Below are positions 1 to 11,465 of a stretch of DNA of 64,000 nt, in pieces (the first letter of the stretch is position 1; each line of letters starts with the position of its first letter). Origin of the DNA: Maylandia zebra (Eukaryota; Chordata; Actinopteri; Cichliformes; Cichlidae); assembly GCF_041146795.1 (NCBI RefSeq), contig NC_135169.1, positions 16,964,352 through 17,028,351 of the forward strand, read 5' to 3'. A model generated the notes under the pieces. The model did no database searches, had not been told where the DNA came from, and worked only from the letters and a program-made list of their open reading frames with translations. A program made the translations under genes and the position numbers.

Positions 1-65
1 GTGCTGGTCTGATATTTCTGACACACCAAACTGAGTTACTGTTAATGCCGATATACAATGATGAT

Positions 66-255
66 GATGTGTACTTCATTGATCCCCGTGGGGAAATTCC
101 TCTCTGCATTTAACCCATTCCCTCAGTGAAGCAGAGGGAGCAGTGTGTAGGGGCAGTTCCTTGCCCAGGGGTACCTCAGGGTAGCCATTCAGTGGATTCA
201 AACTCCTGACCTTTCTATCACAGGGCCACCACTCTACCTACTGAACTAATGCATA
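66..255 (-). repeat. tRNA-derived SINE, copy 1
   Basis: On the minus strand the 5' end carries a tRNA-like A box and B box and the 3' end carries a stretch ending in an AATGAAGTACA-like tail. The same element recurs at 48747-48940, where the tRNA-like head is better preserved (TAGCTCAGTAGGTAGAG and GGTTCGATTCC). This copy is degenerate. It is a dispersed retroposon, not a tRNA gene. Confidence 0.7.
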
Positions 256-880
256 AGGTGATTTTACAAATATCTGAAGTTTTATTGAATAGGTTGTAAA
301 CAAATAAATGTTATCTCTGCTATGTTCATTTACCCAGTTTTATTATGATTAAAGGTTAATCCTGATAAAGAGAGAGTGAAACTGCAAGGAGAATGCTTTT
401 GCTGCTGTATACTTGTTTTATATCATTTACAGATTAAATATTATCCCTGGCAGTTTGATGTGATGTCTGACAGCCTTACTGGTTTACTCCTTATTAGATG
501 TTTTTTTTGTCTTTGTGTCTTTTATTTCATTTTATTACTTTTCTTTTAATCATTCTTATTCACTTCTGGTGGGGGGGAAAGGGCACTGATAGAGGGTACT
601 GATCCTAAATATATAGTACAACATATAGCATGTACACATTGTGTAAGTAAAGCAGCTACTCACACATTACATGACTATAAAAACAGATCATTTAATATTT
701 CTTTCTCACATAAGGGCATTGCGATGATCTCTGTATTATTACATGAATTGTACTTTTTTTTAGAACGCAAGTATTAGCAAGTATATCTTTTTCTGTCTTT
801 TTCTTTGTATCCTGTTATATCCAGATTGTATTTAAGAGATCTTTGAGAATATTTAAAAGAATCCTCAAGGGCTAATCGTA
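256..880. other. AT-rich spacer, no gene seen
   Basis: No convincing exon, Ig-domain motif or terminal inverted repeat was seen here. The stretch is AT-rich with short homopolymer runs. Confidence 0.5.
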
Positions 881-1209
881 TTAAATGGCCTGCATTTGTA
901 TAGCGCTTTACTTAGTCTCTAATGACCCCAACGTGCTTTACACGTTCAGTCATCCACCCATTCACACACATACACATTCACACTGGTGATGGCAAGCTAC
1001 ATTGTAGCCACAGCCACCCTGGGGCGCACTGACAGAGGCGAGGCTGCCGGACACTGGCGCCACCAGGCCCTCTGACCACCACCAGTAGGCAAACATGGGG
1101 TTAGTATCTTGCCCAAGGATATTTGGCATGCAGCCAGGAGGCAGCCTGGGATCAAACCACCGACCTTCTGATTAGTGGCTGACCTGCTCTGCCACCTGAG
1201 CTACAGGGT
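881..1209 (-). repeat. tRNA-derived SINE of a second family
   Basis: Read on the minus strand it starts with CTGTAGCTCAGGTGGCAGAG, an A-box-like tRNA head, followed by a B-box-like GGTGGTTTGATCCC. Its 3' part ends with TAAAGCGCTATACAAATGCA, an ending shared by common fish SINEs. The A and B boxes show it derives from a tRNA promoter. The gene-like cloverleaf is not maintained. Confidence 0.75.
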
Positions 1210-1884
1210 TCGGGTTATTAAAAACTCAGTAACAATATTAGTAGTATATCATATACCAAGACCTATGTAAACTTAAGCACTTAAAAGATTTTAGTTAAAA
1301 TCTCTGGATTCAAATGGACTCGCGTGCACATCCAAATCACACGACCACTTTAAGATGGCAGTTCAGACATCAAACTATATCTCAGTTATTAATCATAGCA
1401 GTGGTGTGGATTTGATTGACAGTTTGATACAAATAAGTCCTACACCTTAAAAAAATAGCACATATGATGACAGACCTCAGACGGCTCACTATTTGATAAC
1501 TATGTTATCTAATTATGTGTTTACATACTTTCTCTAGATTTTGGGATTAGCTTCTGCAATCCTGAGATTTTCCCAGTACTACTGTGTCTATATAAGGACA
1601 TCCTCATACATGAGCATCATTTCTGAGACTCCTGTACCCAAAAGAAAAACACTGACAATCCACTGACCTCACCCTATGTCATCACATATAATCACATACC
1701 TGTGAGTTAGTTGGTTAGTATCCACTAACCAAACAGTACAATTAATTTAATCCTCAAAGTTTAGCGTGTTGAATGTAATAAAGTAAAGTTTAAGACTCTG
1801 TCTACAAGCTTTGCCATTTCAAACTCAGTTTTTCCTATATTTTCTCTCCCTCTCCCATAACCTTGATACTGCCTTGTCTCATTT
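1210..1884. other. Spacer, no gene seen
   Basis: AT-rich DNA with no supported exon. The segment just left of 1885 is rich in CT runs that match the equivalent flank of the hAT internal segment near 54.85 kb. Confidence 0.4.
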
Positions 1885-2498
1885 GATCTCCTTTGAGATG
1901 TGAGAGATTTGGGGTGTTTAGCATATTTGGAGTGTGTAGTTACTGTTTTGTGTTGTTAGTGTGTAGTGTAGTCAGTAGTTTTGTTTTGTGTGTCAGAACA
2001 ATGAGGCCACTGCTAATTGTCACAGTTGCTACCAATAAGCCACCAAAGACAGACTGCAGTGTAAACGCTGTTATCAGGTGGAAAAGAGGAGGAGTGATAC
2101 ACCTGCTGTCAGGCCAGCAGGTGCAGGTATCGGCTTGTGATGTGCTCCTCTTTCTAATGGTGGACACAATTTTTTTTGGAGTGGCACAAATAATTTGTGT
2201 GGCATATTATTTGATGCAGAACACCTGATTGTTCTGTAAATAGTTTGAAATGGTTATAGAAAAAACACATAGGCTGCATTTTTAGCTAAATAGCTGCATG
2301 CAACTTTGTGTTTTGCAAAACTTATGCATATATTTTTTAAAATGCACAATTTATTTTTGCATTTCAAGTTATGAAAATGATTCATTAAACATGTTTGTGG
2401 TTGTTACAGTAAAAAATATGACTTTAACTCTAACTTTTTTGTCTCATTTTAAGTCAGTTCTTTTAATACAAAATCAAAAAATAAATTCAGACATGTGA
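1885..2498 (+). repeat. hAT-internal segment, second copy
   Basis: This stretch is clearly homologous to about 54890-55410, inside the hAT element at 52707-55670. Shared blocks include GAGATGTGAGAGATTTG, the GTCAGAACAATGAGGC block and GGAGTGGCACAAATAATTTG. It is therefore transposon-derived sequence without visible ends. Two open frames inside it (1893-2228 on + and 1940-2167 on -) fall entirely in the repeat and are not treated as genes. Confidence 0.7.
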
Positions 2499-2640
2499 GG
2501 TTCCAGTTTAGATTAGGGAGACAGACACTATAAAGAGTAGGCTTTAAATGTTTCTTTTTGCTAAAGCATATAGTTAGGTCTGGATCAAATGACTCTTAAT
2601 GCAGCTGATTATAGACATCACGCAGCGAGTGTTTCTTCAT
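2499..2640 (+). mobile_element. LINE 3' fragment (L2/Rex1-like)
   Basis: Matches the same LINE 3' region seen at 21150-21545 and 61110-61575, including GGAGACAGACACTAT and CTAAAGCATATAGTTAGG blocks. It is a short 5'-truncated relic joined directly to the hAT-derived segment before it. Confidence 0.6.
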
Positions 2641-2764
2641 CATTTACCATGCATTTATGTATTACTCGTCATTTAATTTTTAGTTAATATCCATGTCTGT
2701 GTAAATGTGTTGCTGAACAACCGTTGTCAAATACAATTATACATGATATCCTGTGATTTTATGA

Positions 2765-2897
2765 TAGTTGGAGCAGATCCTTCCACTAAATGGTACGCAG
2801 GCGGTCAAAGTACACACTTGCCTTATTCACGTTCAGCACAGCCGAAGATCCTGTAGCGTGTTGAACGCAGGTGCAAACTCACTCAGAGAAACAACCG
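2765..2897 (+). other. Noncoding 5' exon of butyrophilin-like gene A
   Basis: This block ends at a strong splice donor (ACCG|GTAAGTGT) and is highly similar to 10105-10243, which lies at the same place ahead of the second gene. Both contain GATAGTTGGAGCAG near the left and CTCACTCAGAGAAACAAC at the right. Conservation between duplicates plus a shared donor suggests a 5' untranslated exon, with the promoter just upstream. The left border is an estimate. No TATA box is evident. Confidence 0.5.
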
Positions 2898-3240
2898 GTA
2901 AGTGTGTGATGTTACTTAAATACAGTTTTATTTTAGTTTTAATGGTGGTTCTTTATTGTAGTTCTAATTTGATAAATTGCAGACTGGTTTTCTTATTTTA
3001 TAAACTGTGTTAACTCTATTTGTTAGCTAAGTTTTCATTATATAGAGAATACTATATTTTAAGTTTTTCTTCTGTTAGCCATCATTAAAATAGCGGCCAA
3101 CCAGTACAGCTTTCTTTTCTTGAACAGGAAGTAGTTTAATATCAGAATCTAAACACTTTTCTTCTTCCTTGTCTTAGGCTACCTTTATTTTTGGTGTTGA
3201 CTGTGCTGGACTTTGTGATCAAGCGTATAACTAACACAAA

Positions 3241-6200
3241 ATGGCAGTATTGGTAAGTTGTCTTTTGTTTTGTTTTGTTTTTCGATTGACTAATTGACTA
3301 ATTTACCCTTTGTAATCCAGTTTAAGGTATATTTGTTTTTGCTGATCAAAAACACAGATTGCCAAAGGAAGGTCTGTGGCAGAAAAAAAAGGAAAACAAA
3401 ATAATTAGCTTTGCAATAAAAGCATTTTTTTAGTGCACAGTCTACATCAGTATTCAAATTGGTATTTTGTTTCATGTCATTGGCTAAATTTTACAAGATG
3501 ATCAGTATTTTTTTGTTCACCTGTTATTGGTGATCTCAGCTGATATTTTTACTTGTTTATGCTTTTTGATGTCTTAAAGTCATGATATACTTTTAAGTAA
3601 TTAAAATTTGGCGGCGTTATATTCTTTTTCCAGAACTCCCAATGTGGTCAACTCACTTTGAAACGTCATCTATGCGCTTTGTTTTTTGTGATCCTACTCC
3701 TTCTGACAGATATAAGGACAGGTAACATCTACACAAACGTTATCAGCTAAAGTAAATACTTTACACAAAATATATCCTTCTTGGAGGTCTGTGTATATTT
3801 TATAATTTGTTAGGTGTACAAAAATATAAATGAAACTGAGCAGTCAAGCTTAAGCTGCAGATAATCTAAGAACATTAGATAAACATGACTGTGAGATACA
3901 AACTTTGTCCTGTCCTTTCAGGTCAGTCTCAGACAGTAACATCATCTCAAACAATAATCACAGTAGTTGGTGAGGATGTCATCTTACCATGCTACCTTGA
4001 CTCTGCGTCAGACGCTGTTTCTAAGATTCTGGAGTGGGGGAGACCTGACCTGGATCCCAGATTTGTCCATGTGTGGTTTGAGGGTCAAGACCATCTGGTT
4101 AATCAAAACCCATCTTACAAAGGAAGGACATCACTGTCCACTGAGAAACTGAAGCAGGGAGACCTTTCACTGAAACTCACTAGAGTCAAACACTCTGATA
4201 ATGGCAGATATAGATGCTTTTTTCCCTCGGAGCACAAAGAATCTATCATTGAACTTCTTGTTGGTAAGTGGACATTTTTCAGTACACTGTGAGATACAAA
4301 TTGATGACAAATTAAAGGAAAAACTTTAACACACAGTAAAGTGATCCTTGTGCATTCCAGTCTGTGAAACATTGACTGTCACTGTTCATATGAAGCTGTT
4401 TTATATGTGATCACCTTTATTAAGTGATTACACATTTCTATGCTGAGACAAAAATGAACACCTATGGAAGATTTTTTACCATTGAGTTAGACAGGGATCT
4501 CCACAACCATCATCAAAACACCAAATGACAGTATGTGTTATTTAGTGTAATAACTGAAGGTGTTTATTCCTCTAGTTTACGTCAGTGGAGTTCAGATGGT
4601 GCTTGGTGGCCCAACTCCTTGCTCATTTTTCTTTTATCACACCCCAGTATCGCTACCCTTTATCAACTACACTGGAACATGTTTTGTTTTCGTCTCCAGT
4701 AACAGCTGAAGTAAAAAAAAAGCCTGCTGGAGGTAAACTATTGGCAGGAGTAAATTATTGGAACATCACATGGCTGTTCTCACGTTGTGGTTGAGTTACC
4801 AAGTATGTTACAATTAGAGGAAGTGAAGTATTGGTCAGCTTTGAAAAAAGCAGTCAAAGTTTTTTCCACACTGATTAAGACGTGTTTTACTGCTGATATC
4901 ATTAATCAAATACACTGTTCTGTGAATGCATGAACACGTCTCATCTTTGCCATCCTCAGGTTCACTTTCCTTACCTACAGTAGCAGAAGTCAACATAAAC
5001 AGGAGTGCAGTCGCTTTACAGTGTGAGTCTGCAGGCTGGTATCCGGAGCCTGAGTTGCTGTGGATGGACAGTGATGGAAACAGCCACTCTGCTGGACCTA
5101 CAGAGATCCTCAGAGGTCCTGATGACCTCTATACTGTCAGCAGCAGAGTGACTGTGGAGAAGAGACACAGAAATACTGTCAACTGTATAGTCCAACAAAG
5201 GGATATCAACCAGAGCAGAGAGACACAGATGCATGTTTCAGGTAATGTTTTCTTCTGAAATTTGCAAAGAAATTAAATGCAAATCTAAATTCATTTAAAA
5301 TTTGATATAAGAAACAATACTGGATAATTGATATAATGATAAATTCAAACTGTTACAAACTGACTTTGTCTGTATGGGGCATGAGAGGTGTAATACAAGG
5401 GCAATAGCACAAGCTGTTTATAAGCTCAGACTACAAACAATAAAGTGTGTGTCAAAATTTATTTAGCGGTTTTTAAAAATTCTTACAGTTTTACATGATT
5501 AAATTATGTAGGAGTGGAAAAGGAAGCAAATTAATCTCCAGGGTCTCCAAGGCCAAAACAACAAACAAAAACTCCAAGGTTCACATAAAAAAGAAATGGC
5601 AGAGAACCCCTACCAAACGTCCACTAACTTCTAAATACCATGACTAAATCGTAAATTTGGCTTCCAAAGCACAAATCAAAGAAAGCAAGAACAGCACTAA
5701 TGTTTTCCAGGACTCAGTAGCCAAAAGACAAAGAGAGTAACACACTTGCTGCTGGGGGGATTATGCTGCTCCACAAGTGATCTTGATGCTGCTCAGCTGT
5801 GTCAATCAGGTGTAGAAACCTGGAACAGAGAGCGAGGGAGAGAGCAACTGTCTTGCAGGAAGAGGCCAAAAGGTCAGTGGATGTAACACAAACCAATCCA
5901 ATATCTGACAGTTGATGAAGTTACTTCATAATTGATGTTTGGCATTAAAGAAAACCACCCAGTGAGGCTGAGTATTTCTGAACTGAAGAGGGACGAGTTT
6001 TCCAGTCTGTGAAACATTGACTGGCTGTGATTTCTAGACCATCTGGTAGCAGTGCCTTAAAAATTGTCTAGATTTTGAAGAGAAAATCATTTTTGTGGTC
6101 TGAAACAACTCTGAAAACCATTTTCAGTCAACACAGTTCATTTCTGCATCGAAATAACATCTGAGCTCATTAAACATATATTGAAGAGAAGTGGGAAACT

Positions 6201-7291
6201 GTACTGCTGTTTTCAGCACACAGTCCAAAGTAATGTAAAGTGATGTATGTGGTAGCTTGGACATCTGTGAAAGCCAGCCAGTCGGTACATAATGATACAT
6301 ACTGGTTTTGGAGTAACATCAGCTGCCGTCTTTGTCAGGGAAGGTCCTTCATGTTTCAACAGGTTCTCTTTGTGGTATTTCTTTTAAAGTATAGTCTCTA
6401 AGTGTCTCATAAAATGATTATCTGTTTTATTTACAATTTGAATGCATGTCTGAGCATTATTGGAAGTTATTATGAATTTAATTATCTTGTCTTTTTAATT
6501 TTAGGTGATTGTGTTGCAGTTCCACCTTCTTCTGCCCTCCGTGTCAGTATTATTTTGGCAGTTTTTCTCATTTGTACTTGTACAACAATTGTTGTTCTGT
6601 GGATATGGAGACAAAACAAAATCAAAGGTAATCATATTGGTCTATCTGCTAGGTGTCACCAAATCTGTACTAACTCAAGTTTCTAACAACTAAAATCACC
6701 TTGATTAACAACTTAATCAAGGTGTGTGTACCATTGTTCATCAGACAACTTTTACATAACTAACTCTGTACTTATGCAGAGAAAAAGAGGCAAACTGAGG
6801 ATGAAGCTGAGGAGAAAGAGAAAGAACAGCTGTTGGCAGAAAACAAGAAGTCTGAAGAACTACAGCAGAAAGAGGAAGAGCTGAAAGACCTGGAGGAGCT
6901 GGTTAATATACTGATTGAACAGGAAAACGAACTGAAGAAAGTAAAAAATGAACTCAAACAACAAAGGGATATGGTGGATGGTGAGGTGGAGGATATTGAA
7001 AACAAGCTTCAGTCAGTGGATAAGAACACAGAAAGTGACAGAGCAAAGGGATACATGGATCTGAAAGAAATAATAACAGAAAGCAAAAACAAATTACTAA
7101 AGAAAAAAGTAGCAAATTCAGAGCTGCAAGCAAACATTGAAAACCGTCTGCTTAGAACGCAGCACATACATGATAAAATGACCCAAAGAAAACCGGAAGT
7201 GGAGAAACAACTGGCAGAGTTACAGAAACAGAAAGATGAGATTAAGAAGACACTTAATTTAGAGCAAAATCAGGAAACTTTAAACATTTAG
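3241..7291 (+). CDS. Butyrophilin-like receptor A: IgV-IgC-TM-coiled coil
   Basis: Coding exons join in phase at 3241-3252, 3634-3721, 3922-4263, 4960-5241, 6505-6627 and 6780-7291, giving 452 residues; the first coding exon probably begins at 3178 after a good acceptor. Residues 1-33 form a hydrophobic signal peptide. Residues 34-147 are an IgV domain with cysteines in LPCYLD and DNGRYRCFF. Residues 148-241 are a C-type domain with the butyrophilin hallmark CESAGWYPEPELLW. A membrane span lies near 254-274, and 283-452 is a Glu/Lys-rich cytoplasmic coiled coil ending in NQETLNI. There is no B30.2 (PRY-SPRY) domain, unlike classical butyrophilins. Family knowledge points to a cell-surface modulator of lymphocytes; the ligand is unknown. 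A second copy follows at 11.5-15.3 kb. A MOG-like or B7-like name would also be defensible. Confidence 0.85.
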
Positions 7292-7294
7292 AAA

Positions 7295-8010
7295 AATTCT
7301 CAAACCTCATGTAGAGAGGTTTGAAAAGTACTTCTTGTATCTGCTGATGGTACATACCGCCAGCCTGTCCTTCCATGATGGCTCATCTCATCCCCTTGTT
7401 TCTCAGGTGTCTGCTACCTGAGGTATTCACTAAGCACATCATCTGTTGTGGCCATCTTCCTGATGTACTCATGGATGTTTGTTGTCTCATCCTGGACCGT
7501 GGTTCTGCCACTCATTAATGCACCTTTCTTTGGTTTAGCATACAGACTCAGGGTGATGGATTTGGGGTGAATCAGAATTAGAATAAGAATAGTTTATTAA
7601 TCCTTAATTAGACTATGTGCGTCCTCCTCCAAGATAATAAGAACTGTAACAGACTGAAATTAAATAATACAATATTTAACAAAGAAATAGCTCTAATATA
7701 TACAAATATACAGATTATAAATATCCAGAATATTACAAGGATTAAATATGTATGGTTTTACTCTAAACTGTAAAGTGTAACTGTAACCCCATGGATGGTA
7801 AAGAGCTTCCTTGTCTTGATGTCAGTGGCTTTTATCTCTGCCTTTGGCCAGCTTATTATCCCACCAGAGTACCTGATCACAGGTGAGATACAGTGTGTAG
7901 GTGTTGATTGCCTGGATCTTGTTCTTCATATTCAGCTGACTCTTCAGGTCTTACCTGACTCTCTGCAGGTATTTCACTGTTACAGCTTTCCTGGCAGCCT
8001 CTGAGGTTCC
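7295..8010 (-). mobile_element. Non-LTR retrotransposon relic, RT C-terminal part
   Basis: Read on the minus strand, 8010-7785 gives a degenerate stretch (KNKIQAINTY... then IISWPKAEIKATDIKTRKL) typical of the region after the reverse-transcriptase core in some fish LINEs. About 7560-7300 gives the downstream piece with NIHEYIRKMA and SWKDR. Between them (about 7580-7785) lies unrelated AT-rich sequence. Frames are broken, so it is a dead copy directly abutting the 3' end of gene A. Confidence 0.55.
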
Positions 8011-9119
8011 CATGTGTATGGGCTCAAATTGTGGTCATAAATATTTTGTACTTGTAAATCAGAATGTGTAGTTGTGAGTTTTGTAACCTTCAAATGAAAA
8101 TATATGAAAATATAATGTTTTTGCATCTATAAATTTTAATTTATGTGTGTAAAAAAGATTTGTGTTTGTAAAACATATTTACACAAGTTAGATATTTTTT
8201 TTTGGTAAGGTCTGCTTACATATACAGAGCAAAAAAACTATGTGTAAAACTCACGTTTCACGGCTGCGTGTAAGTTTCAACTTACAAGTACGAATTTTTA
8301 CCCGATTTTTCGTCTTTTCTTCAATTTAAACTCCAGTTTAAATTTATAAAGTAATTTCCACCTCATGTTCTGTCAAATATTTACATCGTCTCCAAGATCC
8401 AACTGTGATAAACATTGTTCAGTCAGTGTGATTGATAATAATAGGACAAATGATCATCGATCAGTGTGTAATATGCAGTCCTGTGTAATATAAATATATA
8501 CATACACACACATACAAACACACACACATATCCCCAACTAGCCATCCTCTCTGAGACTGATTCAAGACTTATGTTATTATTGGGTGATATTATTGGTTAT
8601 TATTGGGTGACAGCATCTCAAAATACTATCACCCTCAACATCTTCTCAGATTCATTTCATGCAAAAACAGAGCAAAGTAAAAATCTGTGTCGTTTTAACC
8701 CAGTGTTAAGTTAGTCTTTTGATATTATGTGATATTCAGTTACATCTATTGGTTGTTTTGTTAGAACGTGCCCTACAATAATTGCAAGTATTACAATGTC
8801 ACTGATTTACGCCTGTTTCACGACAGTCAACTGGGGAGTAAACTCTGGTGGGAGGGGCTGTAAACTCACATGGCCTGTGGCAGTGGCAGAGTAAGCTTGT
8901 GTGAGCCAGCCATGATATCTGTACAAGCAGTAGCCTTAAGATATTCACTATTCATTCTCCTGCTAGTGGTGGAGGAGAGTTTTCTAATGGGGAAGAGGCC
9001 CTGCTGTCCTCCCGTCTTAATGGTGCTACTGAGAGATTAGAGGCGGCTACATATTCTTCTGGAACATCGAGTTTTGGACCCAAGTAATCACAGACACGTT
9101 TCACAATTTATTCAGGGTC
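8011..9119. other. Intergenic spacer, no gene seen
   Basis: AT-rich DNA between gene A and the gag relic. It includes a short CA-rich tract near 8500-8530. No exon with splice signals and protein motif could be supported. Confidence 0.5.
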
Positions 9120-9720
9120 TGACAGCAGTTCACCATCTGTGTCCAATATCTAATACAAATTTCTGGATTGGAGCATGTATGTTCTTGAGAACTGACCGTG
9201 TCCTCCCCACACCAGGGGAAACCATAGGGTCCTGATGCATCGGAGATTTAAAAAAAACACACTCCTGTGAAGAGGAGGCCAAACTCATCTGCCAAGACAG
9301 CGGCGTTTGCAAGAGACTTAACTTTTTGTTCATTTAAATAAAATACCACATGCTCTAGCAAGCATTTCTTAAAACCCCCCAAAAGCACTAGATACCTCAG
9401 CTGTCCAAAATCTTTGACTTGCTAGCCTGACACCATTTATCAAAAAGCAACCGTTTCTCACGTGCAAACTTCATATATATCTGGTTGTCCCTTTTCCCAC
9501 AATGTAAGAATTTCTCTTGGTACGCTTCAGGCACCAATTCAAAAGCAAGCAATACTGTAGCCCTAACCACGTCATAATCCAAGCTTTGGTCCACTAAGAG
9601 GCTAGCACACACCTCCTGAGCTTTACACACAAGCCTAAACTGCAGCAGCAAGGCCCAAACCTCCTTCGGCCAGTTCAAAGCCTCATTACATCCTCAGCCA
9701 ATGGTACGGCTCCACCTGGA
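9120..9720 (-). pseudogene. Ty3/Gypsy-type gag relic with SCAN-like region
   Basis: The minus-strand frame at 9678-9397 encodes 93 residues. Motifs such as WPKEVWALLLQ, GKAQEV-like KAQEVCASL, SLDYDVV and ELVPEAYQEKF match the SCAN-like capsid segment of fish Gypsy gag proteins as I know the family. Downstream (9333-9130) reading is degraded. No pol, protease or LTR is visible, so it is an isolated fragment. Confidence 0.65.
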
Positions 9721-10104
9721 ACTTACATAGGTACAAACAAAAAGAATGAATAACGCCACCCTCAGGTGTGAGGAGCACAAACAGCACACAACATCATGAC
9801 ATGGGCAGTTATTCTTTGTTAAACTAATATATTGGTTACATCTTCTGAACTGCTTGAGTCAGATAATGGGTCTTGTTTATCTTTGGTTACTTGATATTCT
9901 AAAGAATGATACAGACCTCGACACAGGCTACATTTGGACACCCACCATTTACACATGCCTCAGGGCTTCAGTGTCAGACGCAACATCATCACCCCCACCC
10001 ATTGTCTGACTGGTTGACCTAGCAACGTGCAGCAATAACCCCGACTGTATCATCTGTGATCAGAGAGCTGTAAAATACAATTGTATATCAAAGGCTGTGA
10101 TTTT
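9721..10104. other. Spacer upstream of gene B
   Basis: No gene seen. From about 10074 the sequence becomes similar to 2728 onward, marking the left edge of the duplicated butyrophilin-like unit; any promoter of gene B should lie here. Confidence 0.4.
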
Positions 10105-10243
10105 ATGATAGTTGGAGCAGTTCCTTGTACCAAAGATCACACAGACGGTCAAAGTTCACACTTCCACTTTTCAAGCTCAGCACAGCCGAAGATCCTGTGT
10201 AGCATTTTGAACGTAGGTGCAAACTCACTCAGAGAAACAACTG
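10105..10243 (+). other. Noncoding 5' exon of butyrophilin-like gene B
   Basis: Duplicate of 2765-2897 with the same donor (ACTG|GTAAGTGT). It should splice to the signal-peptide exon starting at 11457. The intermediate exon of gene A (3178-3252) is not usable here because its acceptor AG reads AA near 10490. Confidence 0.5.
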
Positions 10244-11465
10244 GTAAGTGTATAAAGTTACATAAATATGATTCTATTTTAATCTTAACTGTACTTTTGT
10301 TGTAGTTCTAATTTGATAAACGTAAATTTAAAACTAGTTCTCTTGATTTATACTGTTGTTCGAGTATTTGTTCACTGAGCTTTCATTAAATTGTGTTTCT
10401 TCTGTTAGCCATTGTAAAAACAACACTCTCAACCAGTGTTTTTTCTTAATTGGGCAGCAGTTCGGATCTCTTTTTACTTGCTTGTCTTAATCTGCCTTTA
10501 CTTTTTGCTGTTAATGTATCACCAGTGCTGGACTTTGTGATCAAGTGTATAATTATCACAAGACACCACACTCACACACAGCAAGAAAAAAAGACCAAAT
10601 GAAAAGGGGGAAAAAAGATTGCACCAAGGGGAAGATCTGTGGTTGCAACATATTTTCCCACAAACCTCAAATAGGAATGGAAATAACACTGTTGGGAAAT
10701 GTTGCAATTAAGATAATTAGTGTTTCCCTGCTGATTTTAAATTGCATTTGGCACTAACAACAGAATAAAAGGCCTAGAGCTGTAACCCCAAAAAAGCAAT
10801 TAAAAGTGGAGCCGTAAGACAAGAAAAACCTGTGCATCTATGTGCCATTGTATAGCTACAATACCATGATAACATATTAGCTAGATACTGGATACTAAGG
10901 GTCTTATGATACAACATTTGCTGCCAACTGAGGATATTGCACGGAATATCACACATTGAGCAGTTTTGGGGGTTTTTTCGAGACCTGCTCCCGTTCGATC
11001 CTATCACTAAGTTATGTGGAATGATCTGTTTTATGTTGTAAATTGTTGCTGACTTAAGAGAAGTAATTAGCAAATTCAAATTTTTTTAAACAAGTAATCT
11101 CACAGACCTTATTTTACGTTTTATTGTTTTACTACTCATTTCAGTGCGGTACTTATTTATATTTACGCACTTACAGTAGTAACCAGAATAGCACAAATAC
11201 ATTTGACTAATTTGACTGTTGATTGTATTTTAGGGGAGCTGTCTCTACTGATATAATATGGTCTGATATCTAGGAAGTGTATGCACAATTTAAATTATGA
11301 TAATTCACTGAATTTTTAACTGATCTTTGACAGAATGCTTACTACTGAATATACAAACTTGATATCACAGTAATTTAATATTTAAGGTCAACTCACTCTG
11401 TGCAATCAGGTTTGAAGTATGTTCTTCTTCCATGGTTCTTTTCTTTCTATTTCCAGAGAACCAGG

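Noticed and set aside
1893..2228. 111-residue open frame on the plus strand
   Set aside because: It lies wholly inside a repeat also found at 54.9-55.2 kb, where the frame is not conserved.
4585..4794. 69-residue open frame in the IgV-IgC intron of gene A
   Set aside because: No Ig-type motif or matching splice pair, and no counterpart in gene B.
6772..7005. Serine/phenylalanine-rich minus-strand frame
   Set aside because: Shadow of the Glu/Lys-rich coiled-coil exon of gene A.
10545..10757. 70-residue open frame upstream of gene B
   Set aside because: It overlaps the remnant of the lost leader exon and intron; no motif and no conservation with gene A.
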